From NCBI GenBank assembly GCA_025266875.1, contig JALLLT010000001.1:186001-250000 (forward strand): a stretch of DNA of 64,000 nucleotides, written 5' to 3'. Position numbers and translations under genes: made by a program. This DNA comes from Fennellomyces sp. T-0311 (Eukaryota > Mucoromycota > Mucoromycetes > Mucorales > Lichtheimiaceae). How positions within the stretch are numbered: the first letter of the stretch is position 1; each line of letters starts with the position of its first letter. The notes beneath the pieces were generated by a model, which saw only the letters and a list, made by a program, of their open reading frames with translations, ran no database searches and was not told where the DNA came from. Below are positions 10,564 through 22,565 of the stretch, in pieces.

Positions 10564-12369
10564 CACCGTGGGAAAATCGATCTTGTTGAATCTTATTGGA
10601 TCTTGTTAAAACTGATCTTGTTGAATCTGGCTTTTTATTAAGTGAATATATAACAAGGACTAGATTGAACAAGTTTAGACTCGTTCCAATGAAGTTTGAA
10701 CAAGTTTTCATGTATATGTAATGCGTACTTTTCTAATATTATTATGATATCGTTTCGCATGTCAAAAAGCATAACACTGACTTTTATTAGAATATATTCC
10801 AACATGATACTAAAAGACTAATAGCTTAAGAGTGCCAATGTCAAGTGTAGTGAGACTTACCTGCTGATCAGCATATAAAGACAGAATCTGCAGACTCAAG
10901 GCTATATACAAGACATCCTTAACATATTAGTCTCACTCAATGCGCTTGCAAAACCAACTTGTCCATGCCGACCATCTCTTCTGTGACCACGGCCATTGTT
11001 TCGCTTTCACTGACACTACTTCCGTAATTTTCCTATGTTCTCTCCAGTAACGTTGTGCCGTTTGCTCTCAGACCATAGCCATTCCTGTTCCATCACCCTC
11101 AATGCACGTATCATACACTACCTCCATAGCTGTCACATTCATTTGCGTTGTCTAGATTAACGTTTGTATCTTCATGGTGGTCATATTCAGATCGATATGC
11201 CCCAGCGTTGTTGCCGCTCTTGTCTGCTACATAAGCGTATCAATTCTATTTGACAATGGTTAGTAGTTCAAAATCCCATTGAAAATATGTGATACAAACC
11301 ACACCTACTTCCAGTCGTATGCGGAAACTCTTCTCTGTCTGCTTGTCATAATGTTGATACTTTAGCCAAGGGTGCCGGAGGATAGTTCGCGTTGGTAAAC
11401 GCTCTTCAACATAGGTACGTACAAAATTCATCAAATTGTTCAAACCCACTCAACTTGGTATTCTAGAACACGAAAGAAAATGTGTAAAGCATTCACGACA
11501 CTAAGGCTGACGATATTAGAGGCTTTTTTCTTGTGGCCCGGGAAACCTTCCAAGCCTACGTATTGTATCGAGAGGCCGTAGAGCGACAGTCGGACACAAC
11601 GTTTCCCAATCCAGTTTATGCCGGAGCTTTTTCACTTCATAAGGATCAACTTCTGAAGACGAATGCATGGCACGGCAATGACACAAAGGTTATCGCTTGT
11701 CTTTCTCACAACAGCGCATTGCTTCGTTCGACTGCTAACGACCAATGGAACACTGATCATACTAGTCGAATTCCTGTAATTGCTGCCCAACAGATTGTTA
11801 CAATCTACCTGGTAACATATTAGTAAATTTGGCAAATATTTATAGAATCCTTTACCTGGCGGCTTGAATCAGGATCTTTGTTTTGAATCTGATGATTTTA
11901 TCTCGTCAGGGGGTCCAGCGATTCAGTTTGTGATGTGCCGCATAAGAAGAGTGGACTTAGCTTTTTCTTTCAAAAATTTTTATCTCGCGTTTTGACCCTG
12001 CGCGTCGTTGCTGCGGTTACGTACTGACAACACTTATCTCATATCCTAGCAACTACTACTGGCTATTCAGGTATGGATCTAGATAAAATGTAGTTCAATA
12101 GCCGCCATAAATAATTGTAGGATAGATGCATTTGTTGTTATTATCTACTGTTTATCGCCATCGAAAAGAGGTTTTACTGCTAAATACCCATAATAGTTAA
12201 AGGTATATGGAACTAGATTTGACACGATTAAATAAGATTTGACAAATTTGATTACCCCTGTTTCCAAATTAAATTTCAGGACAAGATTGGACAAGGCTTG
12301 AATAAGCTTGTCGAGAAATTACAAGATCCAACGAGATCCAACAAGATCCAACAAGATTTTTTCCCAGTG
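10564..12369. mobile_element. hAT-like element, probably non-autonomous
   Basis: The left end is CACCGTGGGAAAATCG and the right end, inverted, is CACTGGGAAAAAATC. Both ends are followed inside by short repeats of the type atcttgttgaatctt/gatccaacaagatcc (10571-10630 and 12330-12356), like hAT subterminal transposase sites. The uninterrupted site is seen near 61240-61256. The expected 8-bp duplication is only approximate (gcgaggtt versus acgttgta). The interior has only short ORFs and I found no transposase motif. Confidence 0.5.
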
Positions 12370-12905
12370 ACGTTGTAGTGAGCTGCAGGTTTGTCGCTGA
12401 CGAAACTAGACAGTAATGCTCATGACATCGTTTGCCTGTAACCAACAACTAATGTCCCAAACTGACTGAAGGCGATACTGACGACAACGAATTCAGGCTT
12501 ATCAACTTTACTGAAGTCACTTGTATGAAGCAACGTAACAGCCTTACACCTTCCAAACGAATGCGTACCATTGTCATGGTGATGGCAGTCTGGGGCTCAT
12601 TTGCACGACCTTGCTTGCAGAAGAGTCTGAGTCTTGGATATCGGCGCAGATGGATCGGTATAGAGAAATCCAAACAAATGGATAAAGAAAGTAACAGGTG
12701 GCTGAACCAGCGATCAGGAAAGACTAGAGTTATAAAAGACAAGAGTGAGTAAAATATAGTAGTATAGACGTGTACGGCAGATTTCCTTAGGAAGTCATCC
12801 AATAATAGTAGCAGAGCTCCAAGGAAGAGCCAGTAAAACTCCATCCAAAAGGTCAAGAGTAAAAGTAAAACAAATGAAGAGTCCGAAGGACTTCGTCAAA
12901 AAAAA
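12370..12905 (-). repeat. Old gypsy fragment, right piece
   Basis: This matches 61257-62065 apart from the MITE present there. It continues the sequence interrupted by the hAT-like element. Minus-strand ORFs here (12856-12449) are conserved between the copies at protein level only loosely. Confidence 0.6.
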
Positions 12906-13293
12906 TGGTATGCCTTAGCGAGGAAAGGCTTTGAAATGACGAGACCAGAAATAAGATAATGTTTTATTGAGGAAAGCTACTCTCTATTTATAATAATGAT
13001 GAGTCAGGATGGAGAAGATGAATACTTTTGTTGTCTAATAGCCCAAAGATCCATATTCTCGTCGAGTCTCCAATGACCTTGCCGACTAATGTCAATGAGT
13101 CCGAAGATCATACTGAGCTTTAGTTAACAGAGTTGCCGTGCATGATCGATAAAGTTGGATCAAGGTTGCACATAAGAGCACATAGGACAATCGATAACTG
13201 TACGGTTGTTGATGTTGTAATGACAGTGTATATAAACAAGGACTAAGAAAAATCTTGCAATCATGGATGATGGTGTATGTCGGGAATACGACA
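12906..13293 (+). repeat. LTR family 1 copy
   Basis: About 388 bp, similar to the dated solo LTR at 23099-23486. It starts TGGTATGCC (the canonical start is TGTGGTATCGC) and ends GGGAATACGACA. It has a TATA-like ctatttata. No target duplication is present: the left flank is old gypsy DNA and the right flank is element Q. Confidence 0.7.
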
Positions 13294-15032
13294 CCTCGCG
13301 GATTGCTGCAACTCAATGCCCGCCGCGCGATTCAAAAACCACCGCCGGTATAACGCTGTGCTGATATCTTGCAGATTGTGTGGGCGTGGCATAGTGCTGG
13401 TGAGAAATCCCGCGACAAACTCGAATCGTCTCCTCGGCCTTCATCAGCTCAAATTGAGCCACACGTTTCGGGATGTGCGGATGGTCTTCGAACACCAATG
13501 GTGCTCCTCTCCGGGGTTCGGATGGCTCTGTTGGCGCTCCGGTTCTGGACCTTGCTGCGGTCATCCTTGTGGAGAAGTTGGCTGCGTCGGCGTTGGCGAC
13601 CTGCAGCTTGATATACCGAAGGATACCAACCAGCCCACTTTGCTCCGCCGTGCGATCGTACACCTATTATTAATAAATGTCATTGAATAAAGTAAGTAAT
13701 CAGTTGGCACTTGTTTCATCACACGTATTACCTGTTTTATGTCAATCAGCCATTCTTCGATAACGGCATCTTCAGGGGGGAAGGTTGGCAGCGCATTGCT
13801 TACGACTTCTTGTAATGCGAAGAAGCAGCACAGTGTCCAATAAATTTCGTTACATTTGAGTTGCTGAACAGCTGGATCGTAATTCAGATTTCCAGGATGC
13901 TCCTTGGCTATACAGAGGCAAAAGTCGGCAGCACCAGGACCACACCGAACAACGGTAACCTACTAGATTGTTCAAATTAGCAACAGTAGCTGACAGGCTG
14001 ATTCTGATATTATTACCTGACTTGACGAATGTTGATGGCTATCTTGCGTCTACCAGCTGGTTCAATCCTTCCACGCTATCCGACGACGCGAAACTGTTAA
14101 TGAACTTATTGTATGCTTGTAGCGTTGCTTCATCCCATGTATCGGTATTGGTGAAAAAGTCGTATCGGGATCCCGTGTAAATCAGGCTGGACAGGGTCAA
14201 CATTATGACTGGCTTCACGATATGCAGGTAGTGAGTGTCGAACGGAATACCAATTTGTATACCCTTGAGAACTATGAGAGGAACAGGTCTACAGACATTG
14301 AAAGTGCGGTGCCGGCATTGTCGTCCCAGAAGCCCAAGTTTGAGCGGATGTTTTGCGTGGTGACACCCTTGCCCATGGTCAGGCTTACAGTGCTTCTGTT
14401 TATCGTCACCCGTCCAGGCGTTGCTTCGGTGATAAACCCGCTATGCTCAGAATTTAAGGATAAAGTCCCACACGCATGAATCCAGATATCTCCTTCACCA
14501 AAGCTTCGACCCAAGGCAGCTTGAGCGATGGTGTATACAACCCAGCGACAGCGACTTCCAGTGGCAGTGATTCCCGGTGACAGTAATTTCCAGTGCAATG
14601 ATTGAAGTTGGCATACGGAGAATGAGCAAGGACCCCAAGATTATTCCAAAGTAAACGAGAGAGATATCTTGATATATTTTCGAGTTGCGGCAACTGTACT
14701 CTCATATTTTCGCCCAATGAATGTCAGTCGGGTACTGCTTGATATAGAGATCCAAATGACGGCGCAACAACTGCTTCTGGGGGCGGCACATGCTAGCGCA
14801 ATAAATCATATTTTGTGGGCCAGGCAATCTCGGCATCTTCTGGTAACTCTGTTACGGTGAACACTCGAGGAAAGGTCACGGGGTCAAAGGTACACGGGCA
14901 GCGACTAAGGCATCCAAGGCGACGTAATGACGATTGTTCAAGTGGCTCCAAACGAGACGATCAGTGGCAAATCTTCCTGCTTGTTCCGCGTCGACCACCG
15001 ATGGTCTACTTGACAAAGTTGATACGGCTCAT
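13294..15032 (-). pseudogene. Element Q 985-aa gene, broken copy A'
   Basis: This is a degraded minus-strand copy of the gene at 28982-32065. The start codon is at 15032, and an in-frame stop follows after seven or eight codons (aag-tag where copy B has aag-gag). Recognisable pieces include TQNIRSNLGFWDDNAGTA (14370-14300) and the exon 3 start MYDRTAEQSGLV (13663). Frames are broken many times, and the 3' end is lost at the LTR junction. Confidence 0.75.
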
Positions 15033-17147
15033 TGCGAAAGCTTGAGATGAGAAAAAAAAAGTAGAGAAAAGACCTAGAGAAAAAAGGGCGTCTGTCTGAC
15101 CTCCTTAAATATGTGGCACTTGCGTAACTCAAGTACCGGTTTCATTGTTTACCAATTCGCTTGCATATGGTAATTCACCGCTTCGTTATGTAAACAGTTG
15201 TATTCCTGTCTTTTTGTTTCACAACACCCACAAGAAATGCAACACTGTATTTAATATATCCAAGCAGAATATCTAATAATTGATTTCATAGAATGTCATA
15301 GTAGAGTACATATTGAGCAAGGGGCACCAGGTGATGCGAAAATCGTATGGTGGCTGCACTGCAACAAATAAAACAGGGGGTAATCATGCGTGGTAACACT
15401 CTGCGGGCGTCTTCGTCGCATAAGTAATCGGGCAGGGACCAAAATGGCAGGCGCGACACACAAACAAAGAACTCAACTAATGCAACGCCGATCGTGCTTT
15501 CCAAAGCCGCAGTTGAAATAAAGAAAACTGCTTATGCATTTTGCTCGCGATGGGAGTACTGAAACTTTCTCTCTGTTGCCCATTTTCTTTTGGGACTTAC
15601 TATGGACACTCGACAAGAATGTGACTCGATCCTTCTTTTTTACGGGAGAAAATACTCCCCAGTGCTTCGAAATAATACTACATCAAGGAGTGTGATGGAA
15701 AGCCGTAGTGCGATCAAGTCGATGTGTGAATGCAAGCTGGAGCGCCAACGCTTTGTGGAGTGGAGCTTAAAGTAACGCACAGAAAAATAGATGCAGCTTT
15801 ATCCAAGACGCGGATCTGAGTACTTTAATCGGGTACCTGCATATCGTATGTGCCTATATGGAATTTAGAAACTAGAGCATCAATGTCCTATGGAATGGAG
15901 TTTAAAGTAACGTATAGAAAAATAGATGCGGCTTTATCCAAGGTGCGCATCTGAGTACTTTAATCGGGTACCTGCATATCATCTGTGCCTGTACCAAATT
16001 TAGGTACCCATTCGCCTATACGCATCCGTAAAATGAAAATGTGTTATACGTGCTCTGAGGATAGAGGAGAAAACGCTTGTAATCTATGCCTAAACATTTG
16101 CTTTACGCATCAAAGTGTACAGAAAAGTAGGAGTATGGCTCACGCTAGAATTGAGCAACTAGAAAATACTGAAAATAATTTGAAGTACGTAGCTGTCATG
16201 TCAATGAACGCGTGTTTTTTTGTATTATAAACTGAATATGGACTTAATAGCATGTAAAAGTGGGCGTATTTGTATTTGGATTTACCGAAGAGAGTGTGTT
16301 GGCGATAATGAAAATATGCGAGTAGCTGTGTGCTGCTTTTTTTCCTAATCAATTTCGGACCAATGTGGTCTGGGTACCATGTACGTAGGGGGGAATTAGT
16401 GTAGGTTTATCATTTTTTAAATGGAAACACTTGTTTATTTTAAACATGCGTTTGACCCGTTGCATCAGCCTGGACGACTAATTGTATCGCCGCACTGGGT
16501 GCATTTCCGCGGCTTGCAAACTCTCTTTACACCTACAGAGAGTATAGATATACGTTAGTTACTATTACTAGACAACGACGCATATGCCTCGTTCTCGCTG
16601 CTAATACCGTATGCTTTAAATATTGAGGTGTTGGCGGTGGCTGATATGCTTGAACAGGTGGCAAGTGGCAAGTGGACGATAATACCCTCGGCGATGATGC
16701 AAAGCTGTAAATGCAGCAGTAGTGATACTTATTGGTGCAGGATGCAAAATTGATTATACTCGTGGTCGAGAGGGAGCTGCAGGAGGAATCGGCATTGAGA
16801 TTGATTCGGGGATTTGCTTGCATACTGTTGGACATCTCTGTTTGGGCCTCATAGATTTTTTTAGATTGACTCAAGCAGTGAGTTTGTCGGCTGTTATATC
16901 CAACTTTAACATAACCACTGATCATTATCTCTGAACGGTTATCTCCCACTCTCCTTTTTGGTAAAACTCATTCATGCAGACACACCTTCCATATCCAGCA
17001 TATTGTAATAGACGTTATCATGAACGTGTGTCAACAGCTATCACCTAGCTTAACATTATCCGTTAGGCACCAGCCTCATAACGATAGACATCACCCGTTC
17101 CTCAACAACACCCCAACATGACATACATAATGGATATAGAGATATAA
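15033..17147 (-). mobile_element. Element Q copy A', upstream region
   Basis: This is the inverted counterpart of 6518-8028 and continues to the pseudogene start. On the plus strand 15985-16230 keeps the Cys-rich stretch MCYTCSEDRGENACNLCLN followed by CFTHQ. A block containing gggtacctgcatatc occurs twice (about 15785-15850 and 15905-15990), a local tandem duplication. The Harbinger copy B sits at 17148, and Q sequence resumes at 19914. Confidence 0.7.
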
Positions 17148-17478
17148 GAGCATCCCCAACGGTTGCGCCAAATCCTAAATTTAGCGCTCCGAAATAGAAT
17201 ATCGTTTTCCAACGGTGTGTTCTATTCTATATCCTAATCTTAAATTTGGCCGCTCGCAGCAAATATAGCGTCAAGCCAGAGAGCGTTCCAAATTTTAGAA
17301 TCACACTCAGACCAAACTTGATACCCACAAAACGCTCTTATCAGCAGTAGTATACTCCCCTTTTCTTTATCAGTATCTGTGACATTTTTTCTTATTGATA
17401 TCAGTGGTAATGGCAATGAGTATATAATTCATTTTTCTTGGCCGTAATAAAGTTCTTTCTTCATCTTTATTCTTCAAA

Positions 17479-18356
17479 ATGTCCACCGCTCCTAGCACCA
17501 CTGCTACCCACGCTACCCACGTTACCACTACCGCACCCATGCCTACCAGAAGATCCACTCGTGGATTCAACTGGACTCTAGGCGAGGACGAGCTCCTTTG
17601 CAAGTCCTGGGTCGCAGCACCCAACGATGCCATCGACGGCACTGATCAAGACTCCTCCGCCTTCTGGGGCAAAGTTTATGCCGACTTCCTCAAGAGAGGT
17701 GGCGACGCTTCCCGTCGCGACGGCAACCATTCCTTGTCGAGCAGATGGGGAACCATCCATCGAGAGGTGTCCCGTTTCTGCGGCTACCTTGCGCAGATCC
17801 AGAGACGGAACGAGAGTGGCAAGTCCGAGGACGACCAGGTAAAAAAGAGTTAGAATCTGTTACCAAAGATGTCTGTACTTACTAGCATTATGAAATAATT
17901 GCTTAGTTCAAGGACGCCAAGGAGAAATATCAGAAGGACACGGGCAGTGTGTTCAAATACGAGCACTGCTACGCCCTTCTGTTTGACCAACAGAAGTTCC
18001 TTGTGCGGTACATCAACAAGCCGGATGACACCGATGCTGACAGCGACACTGCTGCCGACACTCCTCGCCTGGAAGGCCGCAAGAAAGCCAAGGCTCAGGC
18101 CACCGAAGACCAAGCGCGGAAGCGCAAGCTGGACGAGCTCCTGAAGCTGGAGCAAGAGCAGGTCCGGCTCATGCGCGAAAGAAACCGCTTGGAGCGCGAG
18201 CTCGTCGACCGCGGCTATATGCAGCTACGTTTGGCCGACCTCGACGAGGATGCCCGCGAGTACGTCATGACGAAGAGGGCACAGATCCTTGCTTCTGAGC
18301 GCGCTTCGCTCGCAGATGCCGCCGCAAGAAGAGCTAGAGAAACTTCTGACAAATAA
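17479..18356 (+). CDS. Harbinger SANT/Myb-like protein, copy B
   Basis: Exon 1 (17479-17838) and exon 2 (17907-18356) join across a 68-bp intron without frame break, giving 269 residues. It differs from copy A at only a few residues (for example ASRR for DSRR, SDK for SDE at the end). The domains are as in copy A: a Myb/SANT-like N-terminus and a basic, coiled-coil C-terminus with KRKLDELLKLEQEQVRLM. It is intact, so it could act in trans on related elements. Confidence 0.85.
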
Positions 18357-18375
18357 ACTTTTTTTATAAAAATAC

Positions 18376-19742
18376 TCACGAAGTACTTTGCTTGACGTGA
18401 TGATAAACGTGTTCGATAAGATCGTTCTTGAGCCTATGATGGAGTGAAGCATCCTTGATTTCGTCATAGCGCTCCAAGAGCTCGCCAATCGTGTTGACTT
18501 CCTTGCACACTACCAATGGAGGTTCTGGTCCTTCGCATTCTAAACCATCGATATCCTCCCTCTCGTCTTCTTGAAGTGTGCGCTCATGCACAATGATCAT
18601 ATTATGCAAGATGATGCACGTAGTCATGACCTTCTTCAGTGTAGACAGCTTCCATAACTTTGCTGGATGTTGGACAACTGCAAATCTTGCCTGTAGTACA
18701 CCAAAGGCACGCTCAACGTCCTTGCGTGCTGCTTCTTGCATTTTCGCAAAGATCTACATATCGTATTAGGATGTTTGTGTTATTTGGGATGACTATTATT
18801 ACCTTCTTCTTTTCACCAAATGGATGTGGGATCGTATCGATGAACGCACCCCATGGCGGGTAGATACCATCAACCAAGTAGTATCCCTGGTTATATTCCT
18901 TGCCGTTTACAGTGTAATTAACTGGTGGCAAGAGGTCGGAAGCCATATCACTGAACAATGGCGAGCGTTGCAGGACGTTGATGTCGTTCAGGAAGCCAGG
19001 AAGACCAAAGTACGCGTGCCAGATGTAAGTATCGTAGTCGGCGACGGCCTCGAGGATTACTGTTGCCCCTTTGTCCTTGCCTTGATACTGGCCTTTCCAA
19101 GCCGAAGGACAGTTCTTCCAACTCCAGTGCATACAAATCCAAGGAGCCAAGCATCCCCGGAAAACCTCGTGCCTCGTTCTGCTCCAGAATTCTCTCCAGA
19201 TCCGCTTCGTTCGGGTGGCGGAGGTATTCGTTGCCATAGATACGAATAATGGCATCACAGAACTCCTTTAAGCATTCCATGGCGGTGGACTCGCCAAGAC
19301 GGAGATACTCGTCGACGGCGTCTGCTGTAACACCATACGCAAGCTGTCGGATCGCTGCTGTGACTTTCTGGTATGGTGAAAGACCTGGCTTGCGGGTTGC
19401 ATCGTACTTCTGTTTGAAGTAGTTCTTCTTTCCACCCGGTCGTTCTTCTTTCTCCAAGTCGGTGACAATTGACACAAAAAGACCCCTGCTCATCCGGAAA
19501 CGGCGACGAAAAGTCTCAGAAGGATACACTGGGGGATCGTGAAAGTAGTCCTTCACTAGTCGATGATGACCAAGGACACGTTCACGATCTGTGACCCGAT
19601 GGCCACGAACAGAACCGCCTCGGCGTCTTGGAACGTCATTATCGTCGCGTATCTCTTGAATGATGCGTCGAACATTGCGCAGGTGAATGCGCTGTAGCGC
19701 AGCATCTTCTCTGAACATCTTGAGTTTTTCCTCGTCAAGCAT
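18376..19742 (-). pseudogene. Harbinger DDE transposase, copy B, same frameshift
   Basis: Exon 1 is 19742-18803, the intron 18802-18754 and exon 2 18753-18376. The gene has the same extra T after GSLD as copy A, so the reading frame changes at the same codon. Apart from that shift, the DDE landmarks CMHWSWKNCPSAWKG, LPGFLNDINVL and RKDVERAFGVLQARF are all present. An upstream in-frame ATG at 19793 would add 17 residues, but the ATG at 19742 matches copy A. Confidence 0.85.
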
Positions 19743-19913
19743 GTTGAGGGAATGGATAAGCGGGAAAGATAAAATAGAAAGTCCATCTATCAACGTAGCA
19801 CAGTGATTTTTATTATAGCGGGAACCGTTGGAAAACTGGTGCTTTCTATGGTCCTGCTATGATAGCGGCGTACCAAATAGAAAATAGAATAGCGCAAACC
19901 GTTGGGGATGCTC

Positions 19914-20110
19914 TAATCATGTTATAATCTTCGATAACATCGGTAATAGAAAGTCCCACTTACGGTAAGTATTTAATATGAATAGAGCGAGCTCTTCATT
20001 GATAAACTACAGTTTTCTGAGTCCCGTCGACTTATATTGCTCCTTTTCGGCACTCAATACTTCGCTCTTATCTCAACATCTATAGGAGATACATTCCACA
20101 ATCTATATAG
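19914..20110 (-). mobile_element. Element Q fragment beyond Harbinger copy B
   Basis: This matches 26480-26680 inverted (for example gcgagctcttcattgataaactacag versus its counterpart near 26580-26605). It shows that Q extends further on this side of the Harbinger insertion. Confidence 0.6.
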
Positions 20111-20693
20111 CAATGTTTGTGAGAAGCTCGGCTTGGCAAATGAGTTTACCAGTTCCAAAGGTCCTTAGTTATCTGAATTGGAGATTCAATGGAATAACAG
20201 GAGGAACGCTATTCTGGTTAAGTCAAAGGATTCATATATGAGAACATTCTATGAGCCAAGATACGTTTGCTCTCACCATGGCCCAAACGCGGTATCAAAA
20301 TACATGGGAGTTCCTGAATATTCATGGCTTATATAGCTATGGAAATGAATGCACTTCTGCCTGCCTTTTCGCATTAGGGGTCTTTCAGACATGGCATCTG
20401 CTCTATCTTATAGATCTGAACATTCGTACTCAAAGGAAGCGACCACATACCTACAGGAGCAGGTCAACAAGTCTTCCAAATAAAATCAAAACCTTTCAAC
20501 TATGAAATGAATGAAAAGTTCCACTTCATAGATTATAAGGAACCTATGCAGTCTCCGAGAGTTTCAGGAATATTTATTGCTATAGATTTATGGAGATCCA
20601 CAGAGGTTCAGGTATAGTCCTTTACACAATCTCCTCGATATCCATCCTTATATCCGTATACTATCCCCATATTGCCGTAGCTTTTATTCGCTT
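20111..20693. other. No recognisable feature
   Basis: One open frame of 84 residues (20251-20505, plus) has no family resemblance that I can see. The sequence is AT-rich, with no clear repeats of other parts of the window. Confidence 0.4.
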
Positions 20694-21790
20694 TTATATC
20701 CATGAAGTATTCTCATAAATACATATTGCTTTCTTCCTAATGGTCTCGTGGGGAAAGACGGAGCTGTACCATACCTTGTGATGCGCATTGTAAACTGCAG
20801 CCTCTGCGTAACCGGTGGCAGCAACATCTCTATTGCCTTGTCCAGTCGCATAAACGATACGGCCTTGGCTCGACAAAGTTAGCGTAACACCTCGGCCAGT
20901 GTGGGTATCAGTACGATCAGGATACACATCGGGTAGTTCTCCAACCAGACCACCAGTAGTAGGTTCACGGCCATTGAAGTCACCAGCAAGTTCGCCATCG
21001 TTCAGGTGACCAGCAGGTTCACGATCATTTTCGTTAATATACTCACGGTCAGTTCCTCTACTATATTATCGACAGTTCGATTACCATCCTGCGCTTTACA
21101 AGCTCTGCGACGATGGCCACCACGTTAGGCACCAGCAGCATGGCCACCTTGGCCATTACGAGCACTTCTAATGAGCGAAAAGTTAATAAAAGACGCATAA
21201 CGAAAAATAAGTAATATAGACTTCGCGCTGGTATCCTACATTGTTATTCTACGTTGTCGTCAGCAAATGATCGGCGAATTCCCGATAAAGATCCCAAGGG
21301 ATGTTGGTCAATGATGCCATCGCATATTGAGTGTTTTGCACTTGGCGTCGAAGCTTGTCAACGGACCGTAATCGGTACTAGTGAATTGACCCCAAGAACC
21401 CTGAAGCTGACGCTTTGGCTTCGTATTCTCCGGATCAAATAGGATTGCAATATCTTCTTCCGTAACCTTGTCTGATTTCTTGCCGTTCACTTCGATTGGT
21501 TCAGTTGGCAGTGAACAGTAAAGATATTAAATGCTCAGTTTTTTCTGTCAAACTTAATTATTACTTTCGCCGTGCCGCAAGTGCTTCATTTGCGAGTATC
21601 CTGTATCTAACAAGGTATCCAAGAGCATGAAAACACATGTTCTGAAGCGCTACGCCAAGCTGTTGTACCAGTACAACGAGATCCGTAAACGTCAATAAAA
21701 CAAGAGCCCCGGATAGCCGTTTCGAGGAACATTCTTCGATGAAGTCGTGATGTATTTCGCTCATGAATTTCAAGGTTTGCATATGTTGCG
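20694..21790 (-). pseudogene. Degenerate gene, unknown, probably transposon-derived
   Basis: Three minus-strand stretches lie in order. They are 21782-21561 (VLVQQLGVALQNMCFHALGY), 21490-21308 (TKPKRQLQGSWGQFTSTDY) and 20930-20694 (RGVTLTLSSQGRIVYATGQG). Between the last two there is a glycine/arginine-rich part (RNGQGGH, RGGHRRR). The pieces could be exons of one gene with stops or introns between them. I do not recognise the family. Confidence 0.35.
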
Positions 21791-21839
21791 CATGATCGGA
21801 TTTATACTAATATTTTTTTATAGGAACACGAAAATTACT

Positions 21840-22083
21840 CTGCTTGGTGCGCGTGCATGACAGCGTCAAACAAAATGAGGCAGGCATCTGCTATGGCACC
21901 GAGTCCTACTGCGATAATACAAAGGGAAAGCTGTATGTGGGCGATGTGCGTGATGTTGCAAACGTATGCGGATATATCAAATCAAGCGTAGATAACATAA
22001 ATTGCTATGTATATGATGGCATGGTACCGGGTACAATAGCATTGGGTGATGTACGAAAGCCTGTTTGTTTTAACAACCGATAA
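21840..22083 (+). pseudogene. tnp2-type transposase C-terminal remnant
   Basis: The last residues (YVYDGMVPGTIALGDVRK) resemble the end of the tnp2-like protein at 33589-36963 (YIYQGMVRDDIILGERRK). Upstream residues SSVDNINC align with the same region. Only about 75 residues are left. Confidence 0.4.
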
Positions 22084-22319
22084 TAAAGTCCTACTATAAT
22101 ATCCATGCATATCACAGAACTTTCATGAAGATTCGTACCAGTATGCAGAATCATGCCATCTGGTGTACATTCAGGAAGAAGTTTCAGGAACTTTCATTCA
22201 GAAGATATCTATGGACATGAATGATGTACTTTTTCATTGACCTTCATACTCGTTTATTCAGTACCATGACTTTACCACGAACTTTCAGGAACTTTCCGTC
22301 TTATTCATGAAAAGCTGGG
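22084..22319. repeat. Cluster of short GAACTTTC repeats
   Basis: The motif gaactttc, often as caggaactttc, occurs several times within about 230 bp next to a tnp2 remnant. Such clusters are usual in subterminal regions of CACTA elements, where the transposase binds. No element end is visible. Confidence 0.35.
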
Positions 22320-22565
22320 CCATGGTGATAAGCCTGAGTTCGTCGTCGTTAGTATCGCCTCCAGTTAGTTTGGGATATTAGTTGTTGGTTACAGGCAAAC
22401 GATGTCATGAGCATTGCTGGCTAGTTCGTCAGAGACATACCTGTAATTCATTACAAACCCATGCTGTCAAGATCAGGCGACATACGCCACTTCGTCTCCA
22501 GTATCTGCTTCGTTACACCAGTTTCCATACCTGATTATTTCAAGTTACACTGCATCGGAATGACT
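22320..22565 (+). repeat. Old gypsy fragment
   Basis: This is an inverted match of about 61110-61380, including ccagtttccatacctgatta. It is a third copy of the same old gypsy segment and borders element R copy 2. Confidence 0.6.

Larger units (their letters stand above)
17148..19913 (-). mobile_element. PIF/Harbinger transposon, copy B
   Basis: This is a near-identical 2766-bp inverted copy of 3752-6517. It has matching flanks TAA at 17145-17147 and TAA at 19914-19916, the expected 3-bp target duplication. The uninterrupted Q site is visible near 26675. This copy therefore looks like a genuine insertion. Confidence 0.92.
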
